64,000 nucleotides of DNA from Streptomyces sp. NBC_01237 (GCF_035917275.1 NZ_CP108508.1:8167338-8231337); one strand, 5' to 3'. Positions 32,577 through 41,332 are shown, numbered from the stretch's first letter. The notes: generated by a model from the letters alone, not told the origin. A program made the numbers and translations.

Positions 32577-33953
32577 TCAGCCGGGGTTCGGCAGGAGTGC
32601 GAGCCGTTCGAGTGCGGCGGTGATGTGGCCGGTCCAGGGCCAGTGCCGGGCCAGGCGGAGGATCCGCTGGCGGCCGGTGGTGACGAGTTGTCCGGCCGCG
32701 GTGAACAGGCGGAGCCGCAGGCGGCGGGGCTCCCAGAGCCTGGCTTTGCCGGTGAGCGCGAGCATGGGCATCCAGGCCAGCAGGTCGAGGGCGATCTGGA
32801 CGATCTCGAGCCAGACCTTGTTCTGCGCTGTGGTGTGGAGGGGCAGGTTGCGCAGGCCGGTGGCCCGGGCGGCCCGGATCCGGTCCTCCGCCCGGGCCCG
32901 TAGCCGGTGACGGAGCTCGAGTTCGGCGACCGGCCGGCCAGCGGTGTTGGTCGCGAAGCACGTGATCCGCATGCCGTCCGCGTCCGTGATCCTCAACTGG
33001 GCGCCGGGGTGGGGCCGCTCCTTCCGGACGACCAGTCGCATGCCCGCGGGCCAGCCGTCCAGCAGCTTGCCGGTGAGCTCGGCGACCCAGGCCCCGTCAC
33101 GGACCTCACCATCGGTCTCGACGGCCGCCGTCCAGGCCGAGGCGGGGACTTTCAGCACGTGTTCGTGGATCGCTTCGGTGACCGTCATGCCGACCGAGTA
33201 GGACAGCCATCGTCCTCGCCTGGTGAGCCAGGACACGAAGTCGTGGGTGCCGCCCGCGGAGTCCGTGCGGATCAGCGTCTGCCGGCCTCGCCGGTAGCGC
33301 TTGGGCAGCTGGGCCAGTGCGAGCTGGGCTGTGGTGATGTGGTCGGCTGCTGTGTTGGAACCCGCGTTTCCCGGCCTGAGGAGGGCGGCGACCGGCTCGC
33401 CGGTTCCGCCCGGGCCGTGGTCGACGAAGGCCGTCAGCGGATGGTGGCCGTAGGTCTTCTTCCAGGTCGCGGCCGCGTCCTCCTTGTCGGAGTGCGCGAT
33501 CACGAGGACGCCGTCAAGATCGACGACGACCTGGCCATCAGCGCCCGGGGCATTCTCACCGGCCAACGACCAGACGCGGTCACGGACTTCGGAGCGTGCG
33601 GACCGGATCGCCTGCAAAGCTTTCCCGCCGGAGGCAGCGAGGGTGTCGATCAGGCGGGAGACGGTCGGGTCGGAGGCGACCGGACCGAAGACGGCCGGTT
33701 CGGCCCGCAGCACGGCGACATCCGCGAGGCAGTCCCCGCCCAGTGCGACCGCCAGGGCGACATCCAGGAGGGCCTTGCCGGGATCGTGGACGGCCCGCGG
33801 TTTGCGCCACGGCGCCAGAGCTGCCGATATGACCTGGTCAAGACCGGTCTTGCGGGCCGTTTCGGCGAGCAGGACCGACCCGGCCTGGGAGACGACCCGG
33901 CGGCCGTCGTCCTGGACGCGGACACGGGGATAGGACCCGATAGAGTGCTTCAC
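32577..33953 (-). CDS. IS1380-family transposase
   Basis: 458 residues from GTG 33953 (VKHSIGSYPRVRVQDDGRRV, a start typical of the Streptomyces members); an ATG at 34004 gives a 475-residue version. DDE features include GQVVVDLDGVLVIAHSDKED (first Asp), TLIRTDSAGGTHDF (second Asp) and a C-terminal helical region with ARAEDRIRAARATGLRNLPL that should hold the Glu. Full length, so probably active or recently active. Confidence 0.85.
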   Translation of the reverse strand: MKHSIGSYPRVRVQDDGRRVVSQAGSVLLAETARKTGLDQVISAALAPWRKPRAVHDPGKALLDVALAVALGGDCLADVAVLRAEPAVFGPVASDPTVSRLIDTLAASGGKALQAIRSARSEVRDRVWSLAGENAPGADGQVVVDLDGVLVIAHSDKEDAAATWKKTYGHHPLTAFVDHGPGGTGEPVAALLRPGNAGSNTAADHITTAQLALAQLPKRYRRGRQTLIRTDSAGGTHDFVSWLTRRGRWLSYSVGMTVTEAIHEHVLKVPASAWTAAVETDGEVRDGAWVAELTGKLLDGWPAGMRLVVRKERPHPGAQLRITDADGMRITCFATNTAGRPVAELELRHRLRARAEDRIRAARATGLRNLPLHTTAQNKVWLEIVQIALDLLAWMPMLALTGKARLWEPRRLRLRLFTAAGQLVTTGRQRILRLARHWPWTGHITAALERLALLPNPG

Positions 33954-34075
33954 CTGGGAAGTGCCTCCGGCGATGGCAGGAACAAGGACCTCGACAATCC
34001 TCATTCTTGCTGGTCAGAGGCACTTCTGCTTACTTGGCCACCCATCGGACAGCCTGCTTCATGAAAGCGCGAAAC
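33948..34075. repeat. IS1380 right-end segment, inner copy
   Basis: Shares GGGAAGTGCCTCCG, CAAGGACCTCG, TTGCTGGTCAGAGG and CTTCATGAAAGCGCGA with 34546-34678. Confidence 0.8.
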
Positions 34076-34078
34076 TGC

Positions 34079-34513
34079 ATGTTAAACCTCATTTTCGCAG
34101 TTCTCGTCCTGGTCCTGGCAGTCCTGCTAGCAGGGCTGTTGAAGCTGCGTCGCGGCGTTAGAGCTCCATGGGACGCGCAGCCTATTGCGCTCGTCGGTGT
34201 CGCCGGGGCCGCCTGCGGCTTCATGGCCGTGGTGTGGGGGGTCGGCGTCTTCGCAGGAGGGCTGGACGATCGGGAAACCTGCGAACTTACCCATCACACC
34301 AACTACGACCAGGCATGGCGTGACCGCACGGGGGCGGACGGCAAGTCCTTCTTCCCGTTGGCCAACGCATGCAACGAGCACATCAGTCTCGTGCCCGCGT
34401 GGGTGAACCCCACGATCGTCTTTCTCGCTGTCCTCGCCGTCAGCGCTCTAGCCCTTGCTCTGTTCCGGATCGCTCATGCGATTTCCCACAGGAAGAAGCT
34501 GATCTCCGTGTGA
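34079..34513 (+). CDS. Small membrane protein (passenger between IS ends), 144 residues
   Basis: ATG 34079 gives MLNLIFAVLVLVLAVLLAGL. Three transmembrane helices: residues 3-21, about 38-60 (ALVGVAGAACGFMAVVWGVG) and about 112-132 (TIVFLAVLAVSALALALF). A periplasmic-side loop with two cysteines (ETCELTHH and NACNEH) could be disulfide-linked. It begins four bases after the inner IS end, so a longer original 5' end may have been lost. Function unknown. Confidence 0.6.
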   Translation: MLNLIFAVLVLVLAVLLAGLLKLRRGVRAPWDAQPIALVGVAGAACGFMAVVWGVGVFAGGLDDRETCELTHHTNYDQAWRDRTGADGKSFFPLANACNEHISLVPAWVNPTIVFLAVLAVSALALALFRIAHAISHRKKLISV

Positions 34514-34545
34514 ACGGATCAGCGTCTGGCGTCCGGGCGCGCTTC

Positions 34546-34678
34546 TTCACCCGGGAAGTGCCTCCGACGGCGGCAGGAGCAAGGACCTCGCCGCTCCTCA
34601 TTGTTGCTGGTCAGAGGTGCCTTTCGCTTACCTGACCACCCGTCGGGCTGCCAGCTTCATGAAAGCGCGAGGTTAAGG
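34546..34678. repeat. IS1380 right-end segment, outer copy with terminal repeat
   Basis: Diverged copy of 33948-34075, ending in the terminal CGAGGTTAAGG. Confidence 0.8.
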
Positions 34679-34685
34679 TACCGCC

Positions 34686-34943
34686 ATGTCGATTCGCATT
34701 CAGTTCAACAGTGAAGACCGCGGGGACAAGGGACTCTACGAGTACGAGGACGGAGAAGGGCGTGAGTACCGGTATGCCGTGCTGGACAGTGGCGCACTCG
34801 CGGTGTTCGAGAAGGAGACCGGCGGGTCCATCGGGAAGGACGAGGCGCCGATCTCGGTCTACGGGCCTCATGCCTGGTTCAGCGTCAGTGGCGACCAGCG
34901 GACGAAGGCGGACGACCGCCCAGGGCGCACAGCCGGTTTCTAG
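34686..34943 (+). CDS. Small hypothetical protein, 85 residues
   Basis: MSIRIQFNSEDRGDKGLYEY..., beta-rich with ALAVFEKETGGSIGKDEAPI. It starts eight bases after the outer IS end; the IS end may therefore supply or disrupt its promoter. No family recognised. Confidence 0.55.
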   Translation: MSIRIQFNSEDRGDKGLYEYEDGEGREYRYAVLDSGALAVFEKETGGSIGKDEAPISVYGPHAWFSVSGDQRTKADDRPGRTAGF

Positions 34944-35080
34944 AGGGCGCATCCGATCTGCTCGCGCTGCGGATCCACTCCAGGTGATGGCATCAAACTA
35001 CAGTGCGTGTAGACCCTGGGACGCGCTGCCGCTGGCTCTGGTCAGCAGGAGACACATTCGCCTTCGGCCGACCCGACGGC

Positions 35081-35114
35081 GCGGGGCCGGACAGGTCGCC
35101 CTGCCCGGCCCCGC
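35081..35114. terminator. Bidirectional terminator
   Basis: 10-bp stem GCGGGGCCGG/CCGGCCCCGC between convergent genes ending at 34943 and 35116. Confidence 0.75.
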
Positions 35115-35115
35115 T

Positions 35116-35415
35116 TCATAGCTGCGGGATTTCATCCTCACGCCAGGCGTGCTGGCCTCTGACCCTCGACCAGCTCAATCCATAGATCCCGACGGGTCCA
35201 AGCACGGACGGCGCGTTAGCCGCATCCTGGCGGGGTTTGTGGAAGCGAGCCATGATCGCCTTGCCAGCCACCCGATCGCGGCAATACTGACCTGCCCTGA
35301 CCTGACACTTTGGACAGGCGATCTGCGAGCACGCGTTCCACGCCTGATGCTGCGCGGCCCTGACTGTCTGCGGGTCTTGTCCGCTGTCCGCCGAGGTGAA
35401 GACGAAGTAGTCCAT
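35116..35415 (-). CDS. Zinc-finger-like small protein, 99 residues
   Basis: ATG 35415 gives MDYFVFTSADSGQDPQTVRA. CPKCQVRAGQYC followed by an H (ARFHKPR) matches the C-x2-C-x7-C-H arrangement of small zinc-ribbon proteins found in actinophages and plasmids. Longer open frame upstream is not coding. Probably nucleic-acid binding; role unknown. Confidence 0.6.
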   Translation of the reverse strand: MDYFVFTSADSGQDPQTVRAAQHQAWNACSQIACPKCQVRAGQYCRDRVAGKAIMARFHKPRQDAANAPSVLGPVGIYGLSWSRVRGQHAWREDEIPQL

Positions 35416-35624
35416 CCACCGATGGTGGCAGTCAGCCCGTCGACGCGGACGCGAAACACAGTTTGCCGAGTGAGTCGCGCGGTGAGAGTTAGCCGCCGCT
35501 ACTCGCCCTACGGACTCCGGTTGCTGCACCGGACCAAGAGCTCTCGTGTCGAACACTCGATGGCATCCTGCGCGCCGCGCCGACCGCCCGGGGCAAAGAA
35601 GGGCTGGCATCTGACCCAGAACGA

Positions 35625-35652
35625 AGGGGCACGCTGACCTCAGCGTGCCCCT
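35625..35652. terminator. Hairpin terminator
   Basis: 13-bp stem AGGGGCACGCTGA/TCAGCGTGCCCCT with a 2-base loop and a T-rich tail, beside a helicase tail remnant. Confidence 0.75.
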
Positions 35653-35671
35653 CTTGTCATCGGCCGTGCTG

Positions 35672-35760
35672 CTATGCCGCTGCCCATTCCAGCCCGAGGT
35701 CGGCCAGCGCCTGGCTGCTCCGGGGCAGCGGCACGACGCTGACCGACTCCAGGAGCTCAC
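35672..35760 (-). pseudogene. Internally deleted tail of a helicase-associated-domain helicase
   Basis: Reads RELLESVSVVPLPRSSQALA, DLGLEWAAA and stop. The first half matches RELLEAVGVVPLPPEQ of the IS-split helicase at 46458 and the second matches its extreme C-terminus (LANLGLNWAA), with about 75 residues between them deleted. Confidence 0.75.
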
Positions 35761-35816
35761 GTTTGTTTCTCCATCGGCATCATGGCGCTGCTCCCTTGGC
35801 GGGGTGGCCAGGCCGA

Positions 35817-38186
35817 TCACTGGTCGATGTCGTCGAACAGGCTGCGATGCGAGCCGGGAGGCTGGTGCCCGCTCCGCTGGCCACCGTGATCGTCCGCAGT
35901 GTCAGGCTCCCAACTGTCCTGGCTGGGCGGCCGAGACCGACGCTCGTCTTTATAGAAGTCGCGTGCATGGTCGAACTCTGCGACCGTCTCGTAATCGTCC
36001 CGCTTTTCAAAAGCCAAGGAGTAGAACAACAGAGCCGTCTCGATGGGGTCGTCATCGTCTCCAGTGGCGTCTGAGAGCCAGTCGCTGACCATGTCGTCAA
36101 GTACGGGAACGAGCTCTTGGAGCACGTGTTCGAACAGATGCTCACGCTCCTCGTCGGTGAGGAGGAGGTGCCAAACCTTCTTCTGCCAGTCCCGGTCCTC
36201 GATCCAAGAGGCGTCTGGGCTGGTGACGGCCAGCTCTTTCATGCGGTCAATGGCGCGTTTCCGAGTGTCCTCTGTCAGAAGGCCAGCCTGGTGGAGCCGT
36301 GCGAGTACGGTCGTCCGGGTGTCGTAATCGGCGGGCGAATTGAACTGCACGAGCTCGTCGTGGATCAGCGGGTCTACATCCACGTAGGCGCGCAGGAAGC
36401 TGGCGCAGCTGTCTTGCGCCAGGTAGGCCTGTACGGCCCATTGACGGTCATGCAGCTGTTGCCAGGACTCCAGGCGTCCGCAGGGCTGCTGACGTAGGGC
36501 GGCCACGCGGCGGGCGACCTCCGGGTAGAGCGAGGGTGGGATGCGCAGCAGGGTGCCCTGGCGCTGCTCGCTGCCGGGGGCTAGGCAGTCGGTGCGTGAC
36601 AGCAGAGCTTGATCAGTCATGCCCATGAGAACGACCGGCAGCAGGTGCGGCTGGGTGGCCAGCCAAGCAGCGAAGCCTTCTCGAAGAGTGGGGTGATGGA
36701 ATGCCCAGTACTCCTGTCCGTCGGGTGATGTATTGAGGCGGAGGAAGGTACCGGTGAGTGCGATCAAGGCTTTGCTGACGCCGGCCAGGGTGGATCCGGC
36801 TCGCTCGACGATGTCACGGTCGCCGGCATCCAGGGCGATCGGGCCCGGCAGGCCGGGCAACGTTTCGTCTCGGGCCGTTGCGTAGGTGAGTGCGAGCGCC
36901 GCGTGTGCGTGGGCGTCGAGCTGGTCGTAGACGTCGCGGAGTAGCTGCTGGGGCTGGGCTATGAACGTCGTAATGCCCTGCTGGGTCAGGGGCAGTCCGG
37001 AGGTAAATGCCTGAAGCCCCAGACGCCGCGCGGCTTCGGGACGGAAGGGGGTGGCGTCGGCTGCTGCTTCCAGATGAGGTTTCATCAGGGTGCGTACGTC
37101 TTGGGGCTGGTTTCCGGCGGCGAGGTGGTTGTACAGGATCTGCTGGCGCTCAGCCCGGCTGAGGTCGGCGACGTCGACGATGACGTCCGACCCGTGCAGC
37201 CGAGGGTAGGCATACCGCTTCAACAGCGGGCGGGCTTCGTTGTAGATGTAGCTGCGGGAGGTCAGCACGACGCGGGCGCCGTTTTCCACCGCGCTCATTA
37301 CGTGCGGCAGGTCGCGCGACCAGGCGTGGGTGAGGTGTTCCTCGTGGCGGACCGCGCCAAAAGCATCGTCCAGCCAGAAGAACTGCTCCTCTTGGTGGGG
37401 GTTCCAGCGTTGCACGAGTTCTTCGGAGGTTCGGGCCTTGATGGCCGTACATCCCCAGTTGTCGGCCGCGCTGATGGCCAGCATCATCGCGATGACAGAC
37501 TTACCGACTGCCGGGTCGCCCAGCAGCAGCACGAAGCCGCGGTCGCGCAGAGCGCGGGCCGCCTTACGGTAGGCGTCAGTGACGACGAAGGTGGCCACCT
37601 GTTCGGGCGCGGACGCCATGAGCTTCGAGGCCTGGGCGTAGGCGCGCTCGTCGAGGATCTGCGAAAGATCGCCCAGTCCGTAGACGCGGGGGACGAACAT
37701 CCGCAGTCCGCGATGCGTAGCGATCATGTCACTCAGCCACTGCCCGTCCAGGACCAGCGGATGCGTCACCCCGGCCGCGCGCAGCCGACGGCTGATCTCC
37801 GCCTCGGAGGTACCGGTGACCCGCGCGTTTGTCAGTAGAACGTAGGTGCCACACATGCCGCGCTTCACCAGGGCTCTGGCCTTATCGAATTCGTCGTCCA
37901 GCTCGGACGGAGCGAGCGTGGCGTCGGCCTTCTTGGTGTGCTTGCACTGCAGCACAAACGGCCCTGGTGGAACGTCGTGCGCGCTACTCGGGCCTGTAGG
38001 CGGCGGCCAGGTGCCGTAGAAGGCGCCGTCCCGGCCTCCGTCGTTGGAGTCGGCGAATGACTGTACCGACTGGCCCCATACCTCCCGCAGGACGGCCGCG
38101 CACAGATCCTGGAAGGCTCGCCAACCCAAGGTATGCAGTGCAAACCGGGGCGAGCCGACGGCCGTGACCTCGCCTGCGCTGTTCAC
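35817..38186 (-). CDS. Restriction-nuclease/STAND-type ATPase protein, candidate defence effector
   Basis: 789 residues from GTG 38186 (GTGA overlap with the PLD gene stop). Residues 20-85 match an Mrr-like PD-(D/E)xK nuclease: WRAFQDLCAAVLREVWG, NDGGRDGAFYG (D53) and FVLQCKH (Q80-x-K82). A P-loop ATPase follows with Walker A LLLGDPAVGKS (219-229), Walker B QFFWLDDAFG and RVVLTSRSYIY, resembling the nSTAND3 group. The rest is a helical superstructural domain. Avs/AVAST-type antiphage proteins share the nuclease-STAND-sensor layout. The C-terminal tail is low complexity. Confidence 0.8.
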   Translation of the reverse strand: MNSAGEVTAVGSPRFALHTLGWRAFQDLCAAVLREVWGQSVQSFADSNDGGRDGAFYGTWPPPTGPSSAHDVPPGPFVLQCKHTKKADATLAPSELDDEFDKARALVKRGMCGTYVLLTNARVTGTSEAEISRRLRAAGVTHPLVLDGQWLSDMIATHRGLRMFVPRVYGLGDLSQILDERAYAQASKLMASAPEQVATFVVTDAYRKAARALRDRGFVLLLGDPAVGKSVIAMMLAISAADNWGCTAIKARTSEELVQRWNPHQEEQFFWLDDAFGAVRHEEHLTHAWSRDLPHVMSAVENGARVVLTSRSYIYNEARPLLKRYAYPRLHGSDVIVDVADLSRAERQQILYNHLAAGNQPQDVRTLMKPHLEAAADATPFRPEAARRLGLQAFTSGLPLTQQGITTFIAQPQQLLRDVYDQLDAHAHAALALTYATARDETLPGLPGPIALDAGDRDIVERAGSTLAGVSKALIALTGTFLRLNTSPDGQEYWAFHHPTLREGFAAWLATQPHLLPVVLMGMTDQALLSRTDCLAPGSEQRQGTLLRIPPSLYPEVARRVAALRQQPCGRLESWQQLHDRQWAVQAYLAQDSCASFLRAYVDVDPLIHDELVQFNSPADYDTRTTVLARLHQAGLLTEDTRKRAIDRMKELAVTSPDASWIEDRDWQKKVWHLLLTDEEREHLFEHVLQELVPVLDDMVSDWLSDATGDDDDPIETALLFYSLAFEKRDDYETVAEFDHARDFYKDERRSRPPSQDSWEPDTADDHGGQRSGHQPPGSHRSLFDDIDQ

Positions 38187-39007
38187 GCGTCGTCCTGGGC
38201 GGCGTCATAGTCGGCGAGCGCGGTCATGGCTTCCCACATGGTCTCGTCGTCGTAGTCCGGCACCACCAGGTCGGGCTCAAGGCCGTCACGGTCCGGGTCG
38301 AGCTCCTGGGAATGGGCCAGCACTTCGACCAGGAACCGTCGTGCGGCCTCCAGCAGGCCGGGATCCTCCAGCCACAGCCCGAACTCCAGGCTGCGGCGGG
38401 AGCTCTCCGTGCCGTTGGCGCTGCCCAGCCACAGCCGGTGTGGCGTGAAGCCGGTGACATCAGCCACGCCGCCCAGGCCGTCCTCGTCGTGCCACCACAG
38501 CTCACCCAACAACATCATCTTGGTATGGAGGATCGGGACGAGATGGTCCCCGGCCTTGCGATATCCCAGGGTGCGCAGCGCCGGCAACCGGATGTACTCC
38601 TGCGGCGAACCGGGACCCAGCAGCGGCGCCTTGCCGCCTTGGTGGAAGCGCAGCTCCTCCAGTTCGGAGAAGGCACGAATCGGGAATCCGGCCGCGTCTT
38701 TCACCGCCTCAGCGACCTTGCGTAGCCGTTCTACGTGGCGTTTACCCCGCGGCTGCTTGCTCACCACGACGCAAGCGGAGGGGAACTCGGCGATGCGCTG
38801 CAGCAGCTCAGGGTCGTCCACCCACAGGAAGGCCCCGAGAATCGCGGGCCCCAGGCTGCGAGACCGTCGCTGTTGCTCCAGATCCAGACGGAACCCGTCG
38901 ATCCCCTCCACGAGACCGGCCAGCACGTCTGTCCCGAACCGGACGGGATACTTCCCGCCCTCCAGGACTGCCTGCACGTCGAACTGGTTGGAAAACGACG
39001 AATCCAT
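38183..39007 (-). CDS. PLD-like (HxK) nuclease-fold protein
   Basis: 274 residues; ATG 39007. ILHTKMMLLGEL gives the H-x-K of a phospholipase D/nuclease motif and LWLGSANGTESSRRSLEFGL the G-S-x-N-x-T/S follow-up box. A second, weaker half (VVSKQPRGKRHVERLRKVAE) may be the degenerate N-terminal repeat. It is the first gene of a two-gene operon coupled to the nuclease-STAND gene. PLD-fold proteins act as effectors or accessory nucleases in several defence systems. The IS at 39101 ends 93 bp upstream of the start and could alter its promoter. Confidence 0.75.
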   Translation of the reverse strand: MDSSFSNQFDVQAVLEGGKYPVRFGTDVLAGLVEGIDGFRLDLEQQRRSRSLGPAILGAFLWVDDPELLQRIAEFPSACVVVSKQPRGKRHVERLRKVAEAVKDAAGFPIRAFSELEELRFHQGGKAPLLGPGSPQEYIRLPALRTLGYRKAGDHLVPILHTKMMLLGELWWHDEDGLGGVADVTGFTPHRLWLGSANGTESSRRSLEFGLWLEDPGLLEAARRFLVEVLAHSQELDPDRDGLEPDLVVPDYDDETMWEAMTALADYDAAQDDA

Positions 39008-39174
39008 ATGCCCCCCTGCTGTCGCCAGCATTATGACGCGACACCACAGACTGCCGGGCGCTGAGTGGCATCGGGGAGCGTATTTGCCGGTGCTCCCTAC
39101 GAGCTCGTAACACGATCTTGTTGAGATGCCCTGGTAGGCCGTGACCGGTGTGATGATTCGGCCGTTCGTGAGGT

Positions 39175-39576
39175 GTGGGTACTCGACCGTGGATCGTGGA
39201 CGATGGGTTGTGGGCGTTGATCGAGCCGTTGCTGCCTCCGTGGCCGGAACGGTCGCCGGGACCGAGGCCGGTGTCGGACCGGCTCTGCCTGCAGGGCGTC
39301 CTGTTCGTCCTCTACAACGACATAGCCTGGCAACTCCTGCCGATGGAGCTGGGGTTCGGCTCGGGGCAGACGTGCTGGCGCCGCCTGGAGCGATGGCAGA
39401 AAGCAGGGGTCTTCGACCGGCTGCACCGGGTCCTGCTCGCTGAGCTGAACGCGGCCGGCGAGCTCGACTGGTCGCGGGCATGCGTGGATGGTTCTCACAT
39501 CCGCGCGAAAAGGGGGGCGCCGACACCGGTCCGTCGCCGGTCGACCGGCGGAAGACGGGCAGCAAACACCACCTGA
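39175..39576 (+). CDS. IS5-family transposase OrfA (copy 1)
   Basis: 133 residues from GTG. It holds the DUF4096-type N-terminal part (WALIEPLLPP, LFVLYNDIAWQLLP, CWRRLERWQKAGVFDRLH) and the first catalytic Asp in CVDGSHIRAKRG. The A4G6 run at 39509-39518 would allow a -1 ribosomal frameshift into OrfB to make the full DDE enzyme. Confidence 0.85.
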   Translation: MGTRPWIVDDGLWALIEPLLPPWPERSPGPRPVSDRLCLQGVLFVLYNDIAWQLLPMELGFGSGQTCWRRLERWQKAGVFDRLHRVLLAELNAAGELDWSRACVDGSHIRAKRGAPTPVRRRSTGGRRAANTT

Positions 39577-39983
39577 TCTGCGACGGACGTGGCACTCCGC
39601 TGAAGGTGATCACGACCGTGGCCAACGTCAACGACGTCACCCAGACCCTCGCCCTGGTCGACGGCATCCCACCCGTCGCAGGACGCCCCGGCCGGCCCCG
39701 CAGACGGCCCGAGGCTCTGCTCGGCGACAAGGGATACGACTCAAACCCCAACCGTGACGAGCTCCGTCGCCGGCGAATCCTGCCCGTCATCTCCCGCAAG
39801 GGATCACCGAACATCAAAGGCATCGGCAAGCTCCGCTACGTCGTGGAGCAGACCTTCGCCCTGCTCCACCACTTCAAGCGCCTCGCAGTCCGCTGGGAAC
39901 GCCGCACCGAACTCCACGACGCCTTCGTCTCCCTCGCCTGCAGCCTGATCTGCTTCAGACGCCTCAAGAAGACCCACTCATGA
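39480..39983 (+). CDS. IS5-family transposase OrfB (copy 1)
   Basis: 167 residues as an open frame; the useful part begins after the frameshift site. It carries KHHLICDGRGTPL, the second catalytic Asp in LLGDKGYDSN and the Glu in VVEQTFALLHHFKRLAVRWE. Likely expressed only as a fusion with OrfA. Confidence 0.85.
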   Translation: MRGWFSHPREKGGADTGPSPVDRRKTGSKHHLICDGRGTPLKVITTVANVNDVTQTLALVDGIPPVAGRPGRPRRRPEALLGDKGYDSNPNRDELRRRRILPVISRKGSPNIKGIGKLRYVVEQTFALLHHFKRLAVRWERRTELHDAFVSLACSLICFRRLKKTHS

Positions 39984-40214
39984 TCGTGTTACGAGCCCTA
40001 TGGGTTGGCACATGGATTCGGCCAGGCGTCGTTCTTCTGCCGCCACGGAGGCGGAACCAGCTCACCTTGTCGATCAGTTCGCGCTACACCAGAGAGTCGG
40101 TGGGTGGAGCTGGCCTGGACTGGAGGGGTAGTAGTCCGGCGCAGACGGTGAGAAGGCAAGTGAAAAAAGCGAAGATTCCGGCGTCACGGGCAGGTGTGCG
40201 GAAAGTGGGTAGTT

Positions 40215-41273
40215 ATGGACAGTTTACGGCCACCGAGTATGGAGAGCGCTGCAGATTTTGTGGCGGCACTGCGGCAACTAAAGGCTGATACAGGGCTGAC
40301 ATACCGTCAGATAGAGCAACGTTCCGAAAGTGGGGGCATTTACCTTGCTCGAAGCACTCTTGCTGGCGCGCTGAGCCGCAACGTGCTCCCGCGGGAAGAA
40401 TTTCTTGCGGCCTACATACGGAGCTGTGGCGGAGGCCAGGCCGATGTGGATGCGTGGCTGGAGGTCCGGGAGAATATATCTGCGGCGCGAAAAGTGGAGG
40501 AGCCTGCTTCCTTAGCGGAGCACAATGTCACGGACGCGGCGGATGTTGAGAAGCAGAACTCGATTGACCCGCCGGATCTCCCGTTCTTGCGCACCCGGAA
40601 AAAGAAGTTATGGCTCATCAGTGGAGGCGTAATTACGGTCACCATCGGTATTATCATCGTGGCCTTTGAAGTGCGGGGCCAGCAAACACAAGAAGAAAAA
40701 GTCAAATCGACAGTGAGTGCCACTGGTGCAACCGCTAGTCCGTCCAGTGCGTCTGGGCAGGCTAGTCCAGCAGCCATCATACCTTCTGGACGGTATCGTA
40801 TTCGTACCGCCGGCGGACAATGCCTGTCGGAACGCAAGGGCAAGAGAGAAGGGGCTGGCACGAGTGATTATTTTTACGAAACTTCATGCAGAAACGGATA
40901 TACGCCGATCACGCTGCGTCGATGGCCCAATGGTACCTATAAAGTATTTTTCAGCGGGAATTTAGAAGTTCAGGAACCGAAGCGCTGTCTAGGCGTCGTT
41001 CATGCTGGAGTTAATGACGGAGCTTCGGTTTCAATTCAGTACTGCGGAGAACACACCCTTGACGAAGCGGAGCAGTTCAGGGTGGAACCCGTCGAAGCAT
41101 CGGGGCATCATTTTCAGCTTCGCGCCGAGCATGTGTCCAAACTGCAAGGGCCGGTAGATCTATGCATTGGATCACCCGACATGGACTCCCGGGAATGGTC
41201 CCCAGTCTTTCAGTTGGAATGCGACGAAGAATCTAAACGCCAGCAATTCGAATTCCAGATGCTCTCCCGCTGA
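40215..41273 (+). CDS. HTH-transmembrane protein with lectin-like extracellular domain, 352 residues
   Basis: N-terminal helix-turn-helix (DFVAALRQLKADTGLTYRQI), one transmembrane helix at about residues 130-150 (LWLISGGVITVTIGIIIVAF), a Ser/Ala/Thr linker, then an extracellular domain with cysteines. That domain (GRYRIRTAGGQCLSERKGK..., KRCLGVVHAGVNDGASVSIQ) has the look of a ricin-type trefoil. This layout matches Streptomyces XRE-like membrane proteins with RICIN-like ends. Two TTA codons and lower G+C than the neighbours point to recent acquisition and bldA dependence. ATG 40236 is an alternative start. It lies between two IS copies. Confidence 0.7.
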   Translation: MDSLRPPSMESAADFVAALRQLKADTGLTYRQIEQRSESGGIYLARSTLAGALSRNVLPREEFLAAYIRSCGGGQADVDAWLEVRENISAARKVEEPASLAEHNVTDAADVEKQNSIDPPDLPFLRTRKKKLWLISGGVITVTIGIIIVAFEVRGQQTQEEKVKSTVSATGATASPSSASGQASPAAIIPSGRYRIRTAGGQCLSERKGKREGAGTSDYFYETSCRNGYTPITLRRWPNGTYKVFFSGNLEVQEPKRCLGVVHAGVNDGASVSIQYCGEHTLDEAEQFRVEPVEASGHHFQLRAEHVSKLQGPVDLCIGSPDMDSREWSPVFQLECDEESKRQQFEFQMLSR

Positions 41274-41280
41274 GCTGTGG

Positions 41281-41313
41281 GTGATTGGCCCCGCTTCTTG
41301 CAGGGCCAATCAC
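41281..41313. terminator. Bidirectional terminator
   Basis: 11-bp stem GTGATTGGCCC/GGGCCAATCAC between convergent genes. Confidence 0.8.
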
Positions 41314-41332
41314 CACGACCGAGCAGGTCCTG

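Larger units (their letters stand above)
32410..34678. mobile_element. IS1380-family element with an internal duplicated end and passenger gene
   Basis: Outer ends form an inverted repeat: CCTTAACCTCG (32410-32420) and CGAGGTTAAGG (34668-34678), with partial matching for another 11 bp inward (18 of 22). The transposase reads leftward. Its right terminal region (33948-34075) recurs at 34546-34678 at roughly 85% identity, with a membrane-protein gene between. The inner copy lacks the terminal CGAGGTTAAGG. No clear target duplication flanks 32410/34678. Confidence 0.65.
39101..39998 (+). mobile_element. IS5-family insertion sequence, copy 1
   Basis: 898 bp. Ends are GAGCTCGTAACACGATC on the left and GATCGTGTTACGAGC on the right, where the last two bases are CC rather than TC as in copies 2 and 3. 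It differs from them by one further visible base at 39619 (T for C). Left flank TAC is not matched by its own right flank (TAT). Confidence 0.85.
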
